A stretch of 64,000 bases of DNA, taken from the NCBI GenBank assembly GCA_023389155.1, contig JAEWEV010000011.1, positions 310,001 to 374,000 of the forward strand, in the 5' to 3' direction. The translations under genes and the position numbers were made by a program. Numbering within the stretch: the first letter of the stretch is position 1; every line of letters begins with the position of its first letter. Below, one piece after another: positions 42,117 to 51,337 of this stretch. Under the pieces are notes generated by a model, which saw only the letters and a list, made by a program, of their open reading frames with translations, was not told the DNA's origin and did not search any database. This stretch comes from Pseudomonadota bacterium. GTDB lineage: Bacteria > Pseudomonadota > Gammaproteobacteria > Burkholderiales > Burkholderiaceae_B.

Positions 42117-43136
42117 ATGGAAAATCTTGATGTTCTCGTACTACGCAAACTTTGCGAATGGCGCCGCGAAGGGAAAAAGGCATTGCTGGCGACCGTGATT
42201 CGAACATGGGGCTCTTCACCAAGACCCCTGGGCTCCGTGATGGCGCTTTGCGAAGACGGCGCCGTGGTAGGCTCAGTCTCAGGCGGCTGTATCGAGGATG
42301 ATCTTGTCTACCGCTATACAGGTGGCAGCGAGCAGGCGGTGCTGGCCGGGCCTGCTTCCACATGTCGTGTGAAGTATGGTGTGACTGCCGAAGAGGCATT
42401 CCGGTTTGGCCTGCCCTGCGGTGGAACGCTGGAGATTCTGCTTGAATTCAATCCCGACGCACAGGCATTGCAGGAACTGGTTTCCGCGCTGGAACAGGGC
42501 CTGCTCATGCAGCGGGTTGTGCGTCTTGCGGACGCGAATGTGCAACAGCAGCCCGTTGCTGAGCCGCAGCCCATGCAGGTGGACGAACAGCGCCTGAGCA
42601 ATACCTTCGGGCCTGAGTTTCGCATGCTGCTTATCGGCGCCGGACAGCTTACTGAATACGTGGCTACCATGGCACTGTTCAACGGCTTTGCAGTTACGGT
42701 CTGCGATCCGCGCATCGAATATCGGAAAGGCTGGTCCGTCACGGGCGTCACTATCGTTGAGGAAATGCCTGATGATGTTGTCACCTCTTTCCGGCCGGAC
42801 AGCCGTACCTGTGTGATCGCCCTCACTCACGATCCCAAGCTGGACGATCTTGCGTTGCTCGAAGCCCTGGAATCTCGCGCGTTTTACGTCGGCGCTATCG
42901 GTTCACGCAGAAACAATCACGCGCGGCGCCAGAGACTGATGGAACATTTCGGCGTCACCGAGAAACAACTTGCTCGCCTGCGTGGCCCCATCGGTGTCTA
43001 TATTGGCAGCAAGTCGCCCGCCGAGATTGCCGTCAGCGTGATGGCAGAAGTCATTGCCGTCAAGAATGGTTTGATGCTGCCTGAAAATTTCGATATATCT
43101 CACGCCAAGACGCATCCCTCGGAATACACAGCCTGA
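42117..43136 (+). CDS. XdhC-family molybdenum cofactor insertion/sulfuration protein
   Basis: A 339-residue XdhC/CoxF-family chaperone. The N-terminal part has the conserved VIRTWGSSPRPLGSVMAL and SGGCIEDDLV (residues about 27-65) and the C-terminal Rossmann part has GAGQLTEYVATMA, and GAIGSRRNNHARRQRL. These proteins bind molybdenum cofactor and help load sulfurated cofactor into xanthine-dehydrogenase-type enzymes. Its neighbours, a MocA-type cytidylyltransferase (one-base overlap) and a molybdenum hydroxylase on the other strand, agree with that role. Confidence 0.92.
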   Translation: MENLDVLVLRKLCEWRREGKKALLATVIRTWGSSPRPLGSVMALCEDGAVVGSVSGGCIEDDLVYRYTGGSEQAVLAGPASTCRVKYGVTAEEAFRFGLPCGGTLEILLEFNPDAQALQELVSALEQGLLMQRVVRLADANVQQQPVAEPQPMQVDEQRLSNTFGPEFRMLLIGAGQLTEYVATMALFNGFAVTVCDPRIEYRKGWSVTGVTIVEEMPDDVVTSFRPDSRTCVIALTHDPKLDDLALLEALESRAFYVGAIGSRRNNHARRQRLMEHFGVTEKQLARLRGPIGVYIGSKSPAEIAVSVMAEVIAVKNGLMLPENFDISHAKTHPSEYTA

Positions 43137-43759
43137 TGGCCATCTTATCGCAAAGCGCATCTGAAGCCGGGACGCCCGATCTCGTTGCCATTGTGCTGGC
43201 TGCCGGAAAGGGAAACCGCTTTGATGCTTCCGGCGTCAAGTACAAACCTGTACAGCAGCTTGCCGATGGCACACCAATGGTCTATGCCGTCTGTCATGCG
43301 CTGTTGCAGCACATCCACAATGTCTCAGTCGTATGCGGACCGCAGGAACAGGCGGTACGCCATGCCCTTCGCGAATTGCCGGTCAGCATCTTGCATTGCG
43401 CCGACGCCGATCAGGGCATGAGCGCTTCTTTGCGCTACGCAGTAGCGCAAAGTCCGGCAAAACTTGGATGGTTGATTGCACTAGCCGATATGCCATTTGT
43501 TAAAACTGACACGGTGGGCCAAGTCGCTGCGTGTCTGTTCAGGGGTGCGCGCATTGTGCGCCCCGAGTTTGCAGGAAAACCAGGACACCCGGTCGCATTT
43601 GGCTCCGAATTCAGGGAAGAACTGCTTGCGCTGGAAGGCGATCAGGGCGCGCGGGCCGTAATACAACAACACCCTGACGCATTGACATGTGTTCCGGTAA
43701 AGGATCCGGGCTGTCTCATTGATATTGATACGCAGGACCAACTGCGACAGCACAGATAG
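43136..43759 (+). CDS. MocA-like molybdenum cofactor cytidylyltransferase
   Basis: A 207-residue NTP-transferase of the MobA/MocA family. The N-terminal nucleotide loop VLAAGKGNRFDASGVKYKPVQ (residues about 18-38) and the metal-binding LIALADMPFVKTDTV are diagnostic. MocA joins CMP to molybdopterin for xanthine-oxidase-family enzymes. The ATG overlaps the xdhC stop by one base, so the two are coupled. The molybdenum hydroxylase it would serve is encoded convergently right next to it. Confidence 0.92.
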   Translation: MAILSQSASEAGTPDLVAIVLAAGKGNRFDASGVKYKPVQQLADGTPMVYAVCHALLQHIHNVSVVCGPQEQAVRHALRELPVSILHCADADQGMSASLRYAVAQSPAKLGWLIALADMPFVKTDTVGQVAACLFRGARIVRPEFAGKPGHPVAFGSEFREELLALEGDQGARAVIQQHPDALTCVPVKDPGCLIDIDTQDQLRQHR

Positions 43760-43905
43760 CACCAGCACTATTGTTACCCCTCCCGTTGTGCCGTTGCCGG
43801 TCTGGCGCTGCCTGGCAGCAGCAGTCAATGATCACGTCACCATGTGCAATGCCGAACATACGCCCCGACCCCAAATCCCCGGATCAGGACGTATGTTACC
43901 CATCA

Positions 43906-46242
43906 TCAGCCGGCCTGCAACTGATTGCCTATCGGCAGATCTCGGATCCGCTTGCCGGTGGCCGCGAAAATGGCGTTGCACAAGGCTGCAGATACCGGCG
44001 GTGTTCCCGGCTCGCCAATACCTCCTAAAGGCGCATCGTAATCCTTCGTCGGTACCAGATGCACGTGGATTTCACGGGGTGCGCTCTGCATGGATGTAAT
44101 ACGGTAGTCGTGAAAATTGCTCTGAACCGCCGCCCCATTCGTAAAGCTGATTTCGCCCAGCGTGGCCAGGCTGATCCCCATGATGGTTGCGCCTTCGATC
44201 TGTGAACGAATCCGCTCAGGATTGACCTGAGGACCGCAATCAACAGCCACATCCACTCGCGGAATGGACAGTTCACCCTTGTCCGAGATGCGAATATGCA
44301 CGACCGTGGCCACATAAGTGACAAAACTGTAGTGGGCGGCAAGGCCCATGGCTTCCTGTTTCGACGCCGGTTTACCCCAGCCCGCTTCTTTCGTGACAAC
44401 ATCAATCACATTGCGCAGTCGGCCGGTATCCACGGGGTACGCCTCGGGTGATTCATCGTGATTCCATGAATCAGACAGATCAGCAGGGTCTATGCGTCTT
44501 GCCGGACCGATCAGATCTAACAGAAAGTCCCGATGGTCTTTGCCCAGCTCAGCTGCAATTTCCGACACGAACGATTGAATGGCAAATGCACGTGGAATGT
44601 TCGATACGGAACGGAACCAACCAATGCGCGTGTGTGCCTCGGCCGGTGGATTCTCGACCCGCACATTGGGGATGGCAAACGGCACATTGGCTGCCCCCAT
44701 GCCCAGCTCCCCCGCTGACTGGACCTTGGTATCTGCAAAAGTAGAACCAATGGTGGGCGCCGCACTGCGATGCAGCCACGCCGTCACCTTGCCCTGGGCA
44801 TCCACACCCGCTTCCAGATGCTCGACCGAAACCGTGTGATAGTAGGAATGCTGAATATCATCCTCGCGGGTCCATGTGACCTTTACCGGCTTGCCATCCA
44901 TGGCTTTGGACAGCAGCCCTGCCTCAACCACGAAATCCGGCTTGGACTTGCGGCCAAATCCGCCTCCCAGCAACGTCTGATTGACCTTGACATTCTCTGG
45001 CGGCAATTCCAGCCATTTGGCCAGCATGTCATGCGTGGCCTGCGGCGCCTGAACGCTGGCCCAGGCTTCACATTTGCCATCAACGATCTGCACCGTCGCA
45101 ACAGGGGTCTCCATGGGCGCCTGCGCCAGATGCGGAATGTAATATTCCGCCTCTACGCGCTTGTCGGCAGCCGCCAGCGCCGCATTGGCATCGCCATCGT
45201 TGCGGACCGCTTTGTCCGCAGGCTTGCGTACCGATTCTTCCAGCTGCTTGCGGTACTCGGCAGAGTCATAAGCCGCGTGTACGCCACCGTCCCATTCAAT
45301 TTTCAGGGCCTTGCGCCCCGCGATGGCCGCCCAGGTATTGGTGGCAATCACTGCGACACCTCCCAGTGGATTGAACATGGCCGGAGGCGGCGAGCCGGGA
45401 ATAGTCGTTACTTTGACAACGCCAGGTATTTTCAACGCTTCCGTGTCGTCTACCTTGATCAGTTTTCCACCGAATACGGGCGGCCGTGCCACCACGGCAT
45501 ACAACATGCCGTCCAGCCGGATGTCCTGCCCATACTGCGCGCGTCCGGTAACAATATCCTTGCCATCTGCCAGCCGCGTCTCTCCTTTGCCAATATAGCG
45601 AAAGGCCTCTGCCGATTTCAGTTTAAGCGTATCTTTGGCGGGAACGTCCAGCGAGGCAGCTTTCTGCGCCACCTCACCAAAGCCCAGTTTCCTGCCGCTG
45701 GGCTTGTGGATCAGTTCGTGATTTCTGGCTTCGACTTCCGCTTCCGGTACCTGCCACTGACTGGCTGCGGCAGACACCAGCATGGTGCGGGCGGCAGCTC
45801 CCACTCGTCGCATCGGCATAAAGAAATGACGCACGCTGCGCGAGCCATCGGTATCCTGATTACCAAAGCGGGACTCCTCTGCCCAGGCCTGTTTCACAGT
45901 CACCCGATCCCAGTCTGCGTCCATTTCATCTGCCACGACCATCGGCAGGCTGGTGCGTACACCCTGTCCCATCTCGGCACGATGACAAAGGATCGTTATC
46001 GCACCGTCGGCGGCAATGGCGACAAAGACCAGCGGATTTTCTACCGCACCGTGCGGCATAGCGTCCACGCCGTATTTTCTCGGCCCCTTCTGCTCTTCCC
46101 CTTCAGCAAAGGAGCGGACTGGCAGCCCGACAGCCAGCACCAGCCCGCTTAGCGCCAGGCCCTTGAGCATATTGCGACGACTGATATTGCTGATTTTCGC
46201 GTCAGTGGCAGCGATAGCCAGTGAATTTTCACGGATATTCAT
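43906..46242 (-). CDS. iorB: Tat-exported molybdenum hydroxylase large subunit (IorB/aldehyde-oxidoreductase-like)
   Basis: A 778-residue molybdopterin-binding subunit of the xanthine-oxidase superfamily, closest in layout to isoquinoline 1-oxidoreductase beta subunit. The N-terminal SRRNMLKGLALSGLVLAVG is a twin-arginine signal, which puts the enzyme in the periplasm. LVFVAIAADGAITILCHRAEMGQGVRT, GGGFGRKSKPDF and the C-terminal GGIGEPGTPPVSAAL (with the catalytic Glu) mark the molybdenum site. The four-base overlap with iorA gives the small subunit. In periplasmic alcohol-oxidation clusters, such enzymes oxidise aldehydes or N-heterocycles and pass electrons to cytochromes; the substrate here is not settled. 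Confidence 0.9.
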   Translation of the reverse strand: MNIRENSLAIAATDAKISNISRRNMLKGLALSGLVLAVGLPVRSFAEGEEQKGPRKYGVDAMPHGAVENPLVFVAIAADGAITILCHRAEMGQGVRTSLPMVVADEMDADWDRVTVKQAWAEESRFGNQDTDGSRSVRHFFMPMRRVGAAARTMLVSAAASQWQVPEAEVEARNHELIHKPSGRKLGFGEVAQKAASLDVPAKDTLKLKSAEAFRYIGKGETRLADGKDIVTGRAQYGQDIRLDGMLYAVVARPPVFGGKLIKVDDTEALKIPGVVKVTTIPGSPPPAMFNPLGGVAVIATNTWAAIAGRKALKIEWDGGVHAAYDSAEYRKQLEESVRKPADKAVRNDGDANAALAAADKRVEAEYYIPHLAQAPMETPVATVQIVDGKCEAWASVQAPQATHDMLAKWLELPPENVKVNQTLLGGGFGRKSKPDFVVEAGLLSKAMDGKPVKVTWTREDDIQHSYYHTVSVEHLEAGVDAQGKVTAWLHRSAAPTIGSTFADTKVQSAGELGMGAANVPFAIPNVRVENPPAEAHTRIGWFRSVSNIPRAFAIQSFVSEIAAELGKDHRDFLLDLIGPARRIDPADLSDSWNHDESPEAYPVDTGRLRNVIDVVTKEAGWGKPASKQEAMGLAAHYSFVTYVATVVHIRISDKGELSIPRVDVAVDCGPQVNPERIRSQIEGATIMGISLATLGEISFTNGAAVQSNFHDYRITSMQSAPREIHVHLVPTKDYDAPLGGIGEPGTPPVSAALCNAIFAATGKRIRDLPIGNQLQAG

Positions 46243-46703
46243 TTCGCGCCTCCTGCCTGTGCGACGTTTTTGATGGCACTGCGAATGCGCGTGTACGTGC
46301 CGCAGCGACAGAGGTTGCCGCTCATGGCCGCATCAATATCGGCATCGGTAGGCACCGGCGTTTTCTTCAGCAACGCTGTGGCGGACATGATCTGTCCGGT
46401 TTGACAGAAGCCGCATTGCGGCACACCCATTTGCACCCAGGCTTCCTGCACGGCCTTGCCAGTCTCGTCGTCAGCCATGGCTTCGATCGTGACAATCTGC
46501 TTGCCCACAGCCGCCGAAATCGGCGTCACACAGGAGCGTATCGGCTCTCCATTCATATGCACCGTACAGGCGCCGCATAGCGACATGCCACAGCCAAACT
46601 TGGTTCCGGTGAATCCAAGATAATCGCGCAGCGCCCACAAAATCGGCGTTTCGCCTGGCAGATCAACGTCATGCTTATCACCGTTAATTTCGAGTGTAAT
46701 CAT
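46239..46703 (-). CDS. iorA: Molybdenum hydroxylase 2Fe-2S subunit (IorA-like)
   Basis: A 154-residue small subunit carrying two 2Fe-2S clusters. The plant-type cluster uses Cys38, Cys43, Cys46 (GCGMSLCGAC) and Cys58; the second uses Cys97, Cys100, Cys132 and Cys134 (CGFC; LCRC). It relays electrons from the molybdenum site. ATG 46703 gives the usual N-terminus; the longer reading at 46745 is not needed. It has no signal of its own and would be carried out of the cell with the Tat-tagged IorB. Confidence 0.93.
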   Translation of the reverse strand: MITLEINGDKHDVDLPGETPILWALRDYLGFTGTKFGCGMSLCGACTVHMNGEPIRSCVTPISAAVGKQIVTIEAMADDETGKAVQEAWVQMGVPQCGFCQTGQIMSATALLKKTPVPTDADIDAAMSGNLCRCGTYTRIRSAIKNVAQAGGAK

Positions 46704-47150
46704 TGCAGCTTTCCTTTTCCGTTCGTTACTTAACAAGAAACTCATAAAACTGCATCGTTGACTTTCTGTTGCTCGCGACGCAGTCAGATCAACCTTCCAG
46801 ATTTTTTCTCAGTATAGCAAGCCTGACGACATTGTGATCACATTTGTATTAATGACATTTGGCATAACACAGCGCCATGCAAGTACAGCACCGGTACTCA
46901 GAGCGAACACCAATTCCGGTCAGCATCTACCTCATGCGTGAATCCAGAATTTTTTAAGCAAACGCTGTGACTGCTCCCGGCAGCGATGCTGAGCGAATAC
47001 ACATGTGTTCTTCTGCCGCCAGGTAATGATGCCGCGTCAAATCAGAAAAAAAGCCTGAATGCAGGACGGCGCCAGCCATCGCGAAGGACAGCTGGCGCCG
47101 TTGCACATGGCATTGAACGGGCCGCATTGCACGGCCCGCAGGCAACAGGA
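46704..47150. other. 447-base intergenic region
   Basis: No gene seen. The right part holds the hairpins that end the aldehyde dehydrogenase transcript; the left part must hold the iorA promoter, but no hexamers stand out. Confidence 0.6.
47044..47138 (-). terminator. Terminator region of the aldehyde dehydrogenase gene
   Basis: Read on the minus strand after the stop at 47151, three hairpins follow: CGGGCCG/CGGCCCG arms (47118-47138), ACGGCGCCAGC with GCTGGCGCCGT (47066-47101), and a short CCTG/CAGG hairpin followed directly by seven T (47046-47052). The last has the form of an intrinsic terminator. Confidence 0.75.
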
Positions 47151-48674
47151 TCAGAAGAAGCCAAGCGCCTTGGGACTGTAGCTGACCAGCAGGCATTTGG
47201 TCTGCTGGTAATTGGACAGCGCCATTTTGTGCGTCTCGCGACCAATGCCCGACTGTTTGTAGCCCCCGAATGCGGCATGTGCAGGATACAGGTGATAGCA
47301 ATTGGTCCACACACGACCTGCTTCGATGCCGCGGCCCATGCGATAGGCACGCGAACCGTCGCGTGACCATACGCCGGCGCCCAGGCCATAGTACGTGTCG
47401 TTGGCAATTTCCAGCGCTTCGTCTTCGTCACGGAAGGTGGTTACGGACGCAACCGGTCCGAAAATCTCTTCCTGGAAGATCCGCATGTCGTTCTTGCCCT
47501 GAAGCATGGTAGGGGTGACGTAATACCCTTCCTCCAGACTCTGGACGCGATTGCGCTCACCGCCTGTCAGGCAATTGGCGCCTTCTTCACGACCAATATC
47601 GATGTAGCCCAGAATCTTGTCCAGTTGCGCCTGCGATGCCTGCGCACCCACCATGGTATTCAAGTCCAGGGGGTTTCCGGTCTTGATCTTCTGCACGCGC
47701 TGAATGGCTTTCTCGATAAACTGTTCGTAAATGGAATCCTGAATCAGGATACGGGACGGGCATGTGCAAACCTCACCCTGGTTGAGTGCGAACATGGACA
47801 GGCCTTCCAGTGCCTTGTCGAAGAACTCATCGGACTGGTCCATGACGTCAGCAAAGAAGATATTCGGGCTTTTACCGCCAAGCTCTACTGTGGAAGGAAT
47901 TAGACTGTCCGCTGCAGCATGCAGAATGTGTTTGCCGGTTGCGGTCGATCCGGTAAATGCGATTTTCGCAATACGCTTGTTCGTGGCCAGCGCATTGCCC
48001 GCCTCCTTGCCGTAACCATTGACGATATTAATCACGCCGGCCGGAAACAGATCACCGACAATTTCCATGAGCACCAGGATAGAGGCCGGTGTCTGCTCCG
48101 CAGGTTTGAGCACAACGCAGCATCCCGCAGCCAGAGCAGGCGCCAGCTTCCAGATGGCCATCAGAATCGGAAAATTCCAGGGAATGATCTGGCCGACGAC
48201 GCCCAGTGGTTCATGAAAATGGTAGGCAACAGTCGTATTGTCGATTTCTGAGATACCGCCTTCCTGTGCCCGGATGCAGCCTGCAAAATACCGCAAATGA
48301 TCGACGGCCAGCGGCAAGTCGGCTGCCATGGTTTCACGCAGCGGCTTGCCGTTGTCTATGGTTTCAGCGACAGCCAGGACCTTCAGGTTCTGCTCCATAC
48401 GATCGGCCATCTTCAGCAACAGATTGGATCTGTCGGTGGTAGAGGTCTGTCCCCACGCCCGTCTTGCCGCATGCGCCGCATCGACGGCGCGTTCGATGTC
48501 ATCGGCGTTGGAACGGGGCACTTCGCAGAACACCTGACCATTGACTGGTGAAATATTCTGGAAGTATTCGCCTGAAGCCGGTTCTACCCATTTGCCGCCA
48601 ATGTAATTGCCGTATTTGGTCTTGTAAGGATAATCGGTGTCAATGCCGAACTGTTTCAAATCGGATAGGTTCAT
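47151..48674 (-). CDS. AcoD/ExaC-like NAD-dependent aldehyde dehydrogenase
   Basis: A 507-residue aldehyde dehydrogenase of the acetaldehyde dehydrogenase II group (AcoD, ExaC). NAD-binding PWNFPI and FTGSTATGKHI, the general base Glu264 in VELGGKSP and the nucleophile Cys303 in GEVCTCPSR are present. It converts acetaldehyde or related aldehydes to acids, taking the products of alcohol oxidation by the quinoprotein. GGAG lies seven bases before ATG 48674. It has a clear sigma-54 promoter and diverges from an AcoR-like activator, so its expression depends on substrate via that regulator. Confidence 0.95.
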   Translation of the reverse strand: MNLSDLKQFGIDTDYPYKTKYGNYIGGKWVEPASGEYFQNISPVNGQVFCEVPRSNADDIERAVDAAHAARRAWGQTSTTDRSNLLLKMADRMEQNLKVLAVAETIDNGKPLRETMAADLPLAVDHLRYFAGCIRAQEGGISEIDNTTVAYHFHEPLGVVGQIIPWNFPILMAIWKLAPALAAGCCVVLKPAEQTPASILVLMEIVGDLFPAGVINIVNGYGKEAGNALATNKRIAKIAFTGSTATGKHILHAAADSLIPSTVELGGKSPNIFFADVMDQSDEFFDKALEGLSMFALNQGEVCTCPSRILIQDSIYEQFIEKAIQRVQKIKTGNPLDLNTMVGAQASQAQLDKILGYIDIGREEGANCLTGGERNRVQSLEEGYYVTPTMLQGKNDMRIFQEEIFGPVASVTTFRDEDEALEIANDTYYGLGAGVWSRDGSRAYRMGRGIEAGRVWTNCYHLYPAHAAFGGYKQSGIGRETHKMALSNYQQTKCLLVSYSPKALGFF

Positions 48675-48745
48675 GTTTCATCTCCATGGTATTTGTTTTT
48701 GAACTGGCGCCGGTGCATTTATCCGACGCTTCCATGTTTTCTTCA

Positions 48746-48760
48746 GCAAACTTCATGCCA
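48746..48760 (-). promoter_or_regulatory. Sigma-54 promoter of the aldehyde dehydrogenase gene
   Basis: On the minus strand TGGCATGAAGTTTGC (48760 down to 48746) matches the -24/-12 consensus TGGCAC-N5-TTGC, with GG and GC exactly 12 bases apart. The start of transcription would be near 48734, 60 bases upstream of the ATG. The divergent gene encodes a sigma-54 activator. Confidence 0.85.
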
Positions 48761-48818
48761 GACGCGCAACGTCCGGCAAAACCCTGATTTGGAGTAGAAT
48801 GGTTTTCATGCATCGCCT

Positions 48819-48859
48819 GCGACACACAGAACAAATCCAGAAGTGTCGCCAATTACGAC
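48819..48859. promoter_or_regulatory. Candidate upstream activator sites for the AcoR-like protein
   Basis: GCGACAC (48819-48825) and GTGTCGC (48842-48848) are inverted, and TGTCG (48843-48847) also pairs with CGACA (48855-48859) across seven bases. These half-sites lie about 85-125 bases upstream of the predicted sigma-54 start, the normal range for enhancer-type activator sites. Confidence 0.55.
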
Positions 48860-48917
48860 AGCAGACAGGCAACACAGAGAACATATGTCTGTTTTTGCAA
48901 CACATCAGGAGACTACG

Positions 48918-50924
48918 ATGTTGCATCATTCGCTGAGTTCTGCCGGCACCGTGCAGCCAAACGTGTTCATTCAACGCTCCTGGGAGCGTTGCGGGAAGCA
49001 GGCTGGCATGCTGGAAAACGAACCCGTTCTTCTGGATCGCGCGGACCTGAACAGCCGCATTGACCAGTACGCCAGCCTGTTGCAGGCCGCAACGCCGCAA
49101 ATCGAAGCCACCCTGGGCATCGTGACGCAAGCCCAGGGTATTGTCCTTCTCTCGGATGCGAGCGGTGTCATCCTGCATTCGGCCGGTAATGATGCCTTTC
49201 TTCACAGGGCAGATCAGGTCGCGCTGCGCCCGGGCGCCAGCTGGGCCGAAGATCAGCGCGGGACAAACGCCATTGGTACAGCCCTGATTGAAAAAGCCTT
49301 TATCCGGGTTCACGGGCAGGAACACTTTCTTTCCCGCAACCGGATTCTCAGTTGTCATGCCGCGCCTATACGTTCGCCACGCGGGGAAATTCTTGGGGTG
49401 CTGGATATTTCCGGAGACGCCCGCAGCCTGCCCGACTATACAGGCGATCTGGTTCAGATCACGGCACGCCAGATAACCGCCCAGATCCTCAATTCAGCCG
49501 CAACACATATCGCGCGCCTGCGGTTTCAGCGTGAACCCGGTCCGTTCAACGCCGCGCAATGCGGTACGCTGCTCATTGCGGACGGACACATTGTTGGTGC
49601 AGATGAAATGGCCGTTGCGCTGCTTGATGTTCCCTACTCCACCCTGCTGGACTGGCCGGCCGAAAGATGGCTGCCACAATGGAAGCAACTGCGTTCAGAA
49701 CCTTCGCTCAGTTACACTACGGATGGTGCTGCCCTGTATGCAGCATTGCATATAGAACAGACGGGCGCTTCCACCGGCCGGGCCTTGTCGCCATCTGCCG
49801 TACGCGCACAACCCCATACATCATCAAAACCGCTACCCGAGAAAAATCCAGGTACCAATACAGCGAAAACGGGAGTCGAGCTGCCGCTACTGGCGCCCGA
49901 GTTGCAGACTCAGCTTCGGCAAAGCACACTTGCCATCAATGCCGATCTGGGCATTCTGCTGCTGGGTGAAACCGGAACCGGCAAGGAGGTTTTTGCCCGG
50001 CATCTGCACGCAAACAGCCGCTGGGCTGACGGGCCTTTCGTAGCTATTAATTGTGCTGCCCTGCCCGAAAGCCTGATCGAAGCGGAACTGTTTGGCTATG
50101 AGCCAGGCGCGTTTACCGGCGCACAGCGCAACGGCTCCAAAGGGCGACTGCGCGATGCCAATGGCGGTGTGCTGTTTCTTGATGAAATTGGTGATATGCC
50201 ATTGCAATTGCAATCGCGCCTGCTGCGTGTTCTGCAGGAACGCGTCGTGCAACCTTTGGGATCCGACAAATCCTGGCCGGTCCAGTTTGGCCTGATTAGC
50301 GCTACCAATCAGAATGCCGAGACCCTGAACAGCGAAGAAAACTTCCGTCAGGATCTGTATTACCGGATTCAGGATCATCTGGTTTACCTGCCGACACTGC
50401 GTGAGCGCTCCGATCTGCGCGCCTTTATTTGCACGGAACTTCGACGTCATGAAAGCACGCCCAGTCTGATTTTCGACGATGCGGCACTGGATCTGCTTTG
50501 CGCCTATCACTGGCCCGGCAACTACAGACAGTTACGGTCGGTATTGAAAACGCTGGCTGCTTTGCTACCTGCGGGCAGCATTATTCATCCGCATTCGCTG
50601 CCTGGCCACGTTCTGCGCGCATTCCACGGGCATCGGCATCAGGACGATGACAAGCGTGATATCGTCTATGACGCTCATAAAATCAATAGCGCACATAGAT
50701 CCGATAGCCCAGATTTTTCCACCGACTCAGCCTCTGTCAGTCATCGGGCAGTAGCCGGGCATGATGCGCTCCCCGAAATGAGCCTGAAAGCCCTGCAATC
50801 GCTGCGTATTCGACAGGCACTGGAGAAAAACCGTGGCAATGTGAGCAAAACAGCAAGAGAACTGGGATTGCATCGCAGCACGGTATATCGGCAACTGGCC
50901 AGCAGCGCCGATAGCACGGCGTAA
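48918..50924 (+). CDS. acoR: AcoR-like sigma-54-dependent transcriptional activator
   Basis: A 668-residue enhancer-binding protein. It has an N-terminal GAF-containing sensor region (RPGASWAEDQRGTNAIGTAL is the AcoR-type signature), an AAA+ domain with Walker A GETGTGKE, the sigma-54 contact loop GAFTGAQRNG and Walker B LFLDEIGDMP, and a C-terminal Fis-type HTH (NVSKTARELGLHRSTVYRQL). ATG 48918, with GGAG six bases upstream, is preferred over longer readings from 48843. AcoR-type proteins sense acetoin, ethanol or aldehydes. It should activate the divergent aldehyde dehydrogenase. Confidence 0.93.
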   Translation: MLHHSLSSAGTVQPNVFIQRSWERCGKQAGMLENEPVLLDRADLNSRIDQYASLLQAATPQIEATLGIVTQAQGIVLLSDASGVILHSAGNDAFLHRADQVALRPGASWAEDQRGTNAIGTALIEKAFIRVHGQEHFLSRNRILSCHAAPIRSPRGEILGVLDISGDARSLPDYTGDLVQITARQITAQILNSAATHIARLRFQREPGPFNAAQCGTLLIADGHIVGADEMAVALLDVPYSTLLDWPAERWLPQWKQLRSEPSLSYTTDGAALYAALHIEQTGASTGRALSPSAVRAQPHTSSKPLPEKNPGTNTAKTGVELPLLAPELQTQLRQSTLAINADLGILLLGETGTGKEVFARHLHANSRWADGPFVAINCAALPESLIEAELFGYEPGAFTGAQRNGSKGRLRDANGGVLFLDEIGDMPLQLQSRLLRVLQERVVQPLGSDKSWPVQFGLISATNQNAETLNSEENFRQDLYYRIQDHLVYLPTLRERSDLRAFICTELRRHESTPSLIFDDAALDLLCAYHWPGNYRQLRSVLKTLAALLPAGSIIHPHSLPGHVLRAFHGHRHQDDDKRDIVYDAHKINSAHRSDSPDFSTDSASVSHRAVAGHDALPEMSLKALQSLRIRQALEKNRGNVSKTARELGLHRSTVYRQLASSADSTA

Positions 50925-51337
50925 TAATCCCGTGCCACAATTGCTCAACGATAGAGATAGAGTATGGAAGCGGCCATACCAAGCTGCGCTCCCGAAATCG
51001 TTCAATGACATCTTATAAGGACCGGTCAGCTATCGGACAATAAGCCGGCCGGCAAAATACCAACCCACTGCCAGACGTGCCGCACTATTGCGCGTAGGTC
51101 GTCAGTTTTGGGCCATCCGCTAATCGGGATCGCTCCCCTTTTGCATCGCGACAAATCGTGGCGTATCTCCCCTTGCAGATTGACGCATCCGCCTATTTAC
51201 CACCACAGTGTTCCTGAGCATACTGACACCGTGGATCGATGCCGGACAACCGCCTCGTATCGCATCCGAACGAAAGCTTTCCACACCAGCCCGCGTTATT
51301 TCGTTCGACATATTGTTATGTGCAAAAGGAAAGAGCA
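50925..51337. other. 413-base intergenic region
   Basis: No gene, repeat or terminator that I can support. It must carry the promoter of the downstream VOC gene. Confidence 0.55.

Noticed and set aside
44770..46152. 460-codon plus-strand open frame opposite iorB
   Set aside because: It is a high-GC antisense shadow of a well-supported molybdenum hydroxylase gene and has no recognisable domain.
46954..47370. 138-codon minus-strand open frame at the aldehyde dehydrogenase end
   Set aside because: Overlaps the dehydrogenase in another frame and covers its terminator hairpins.
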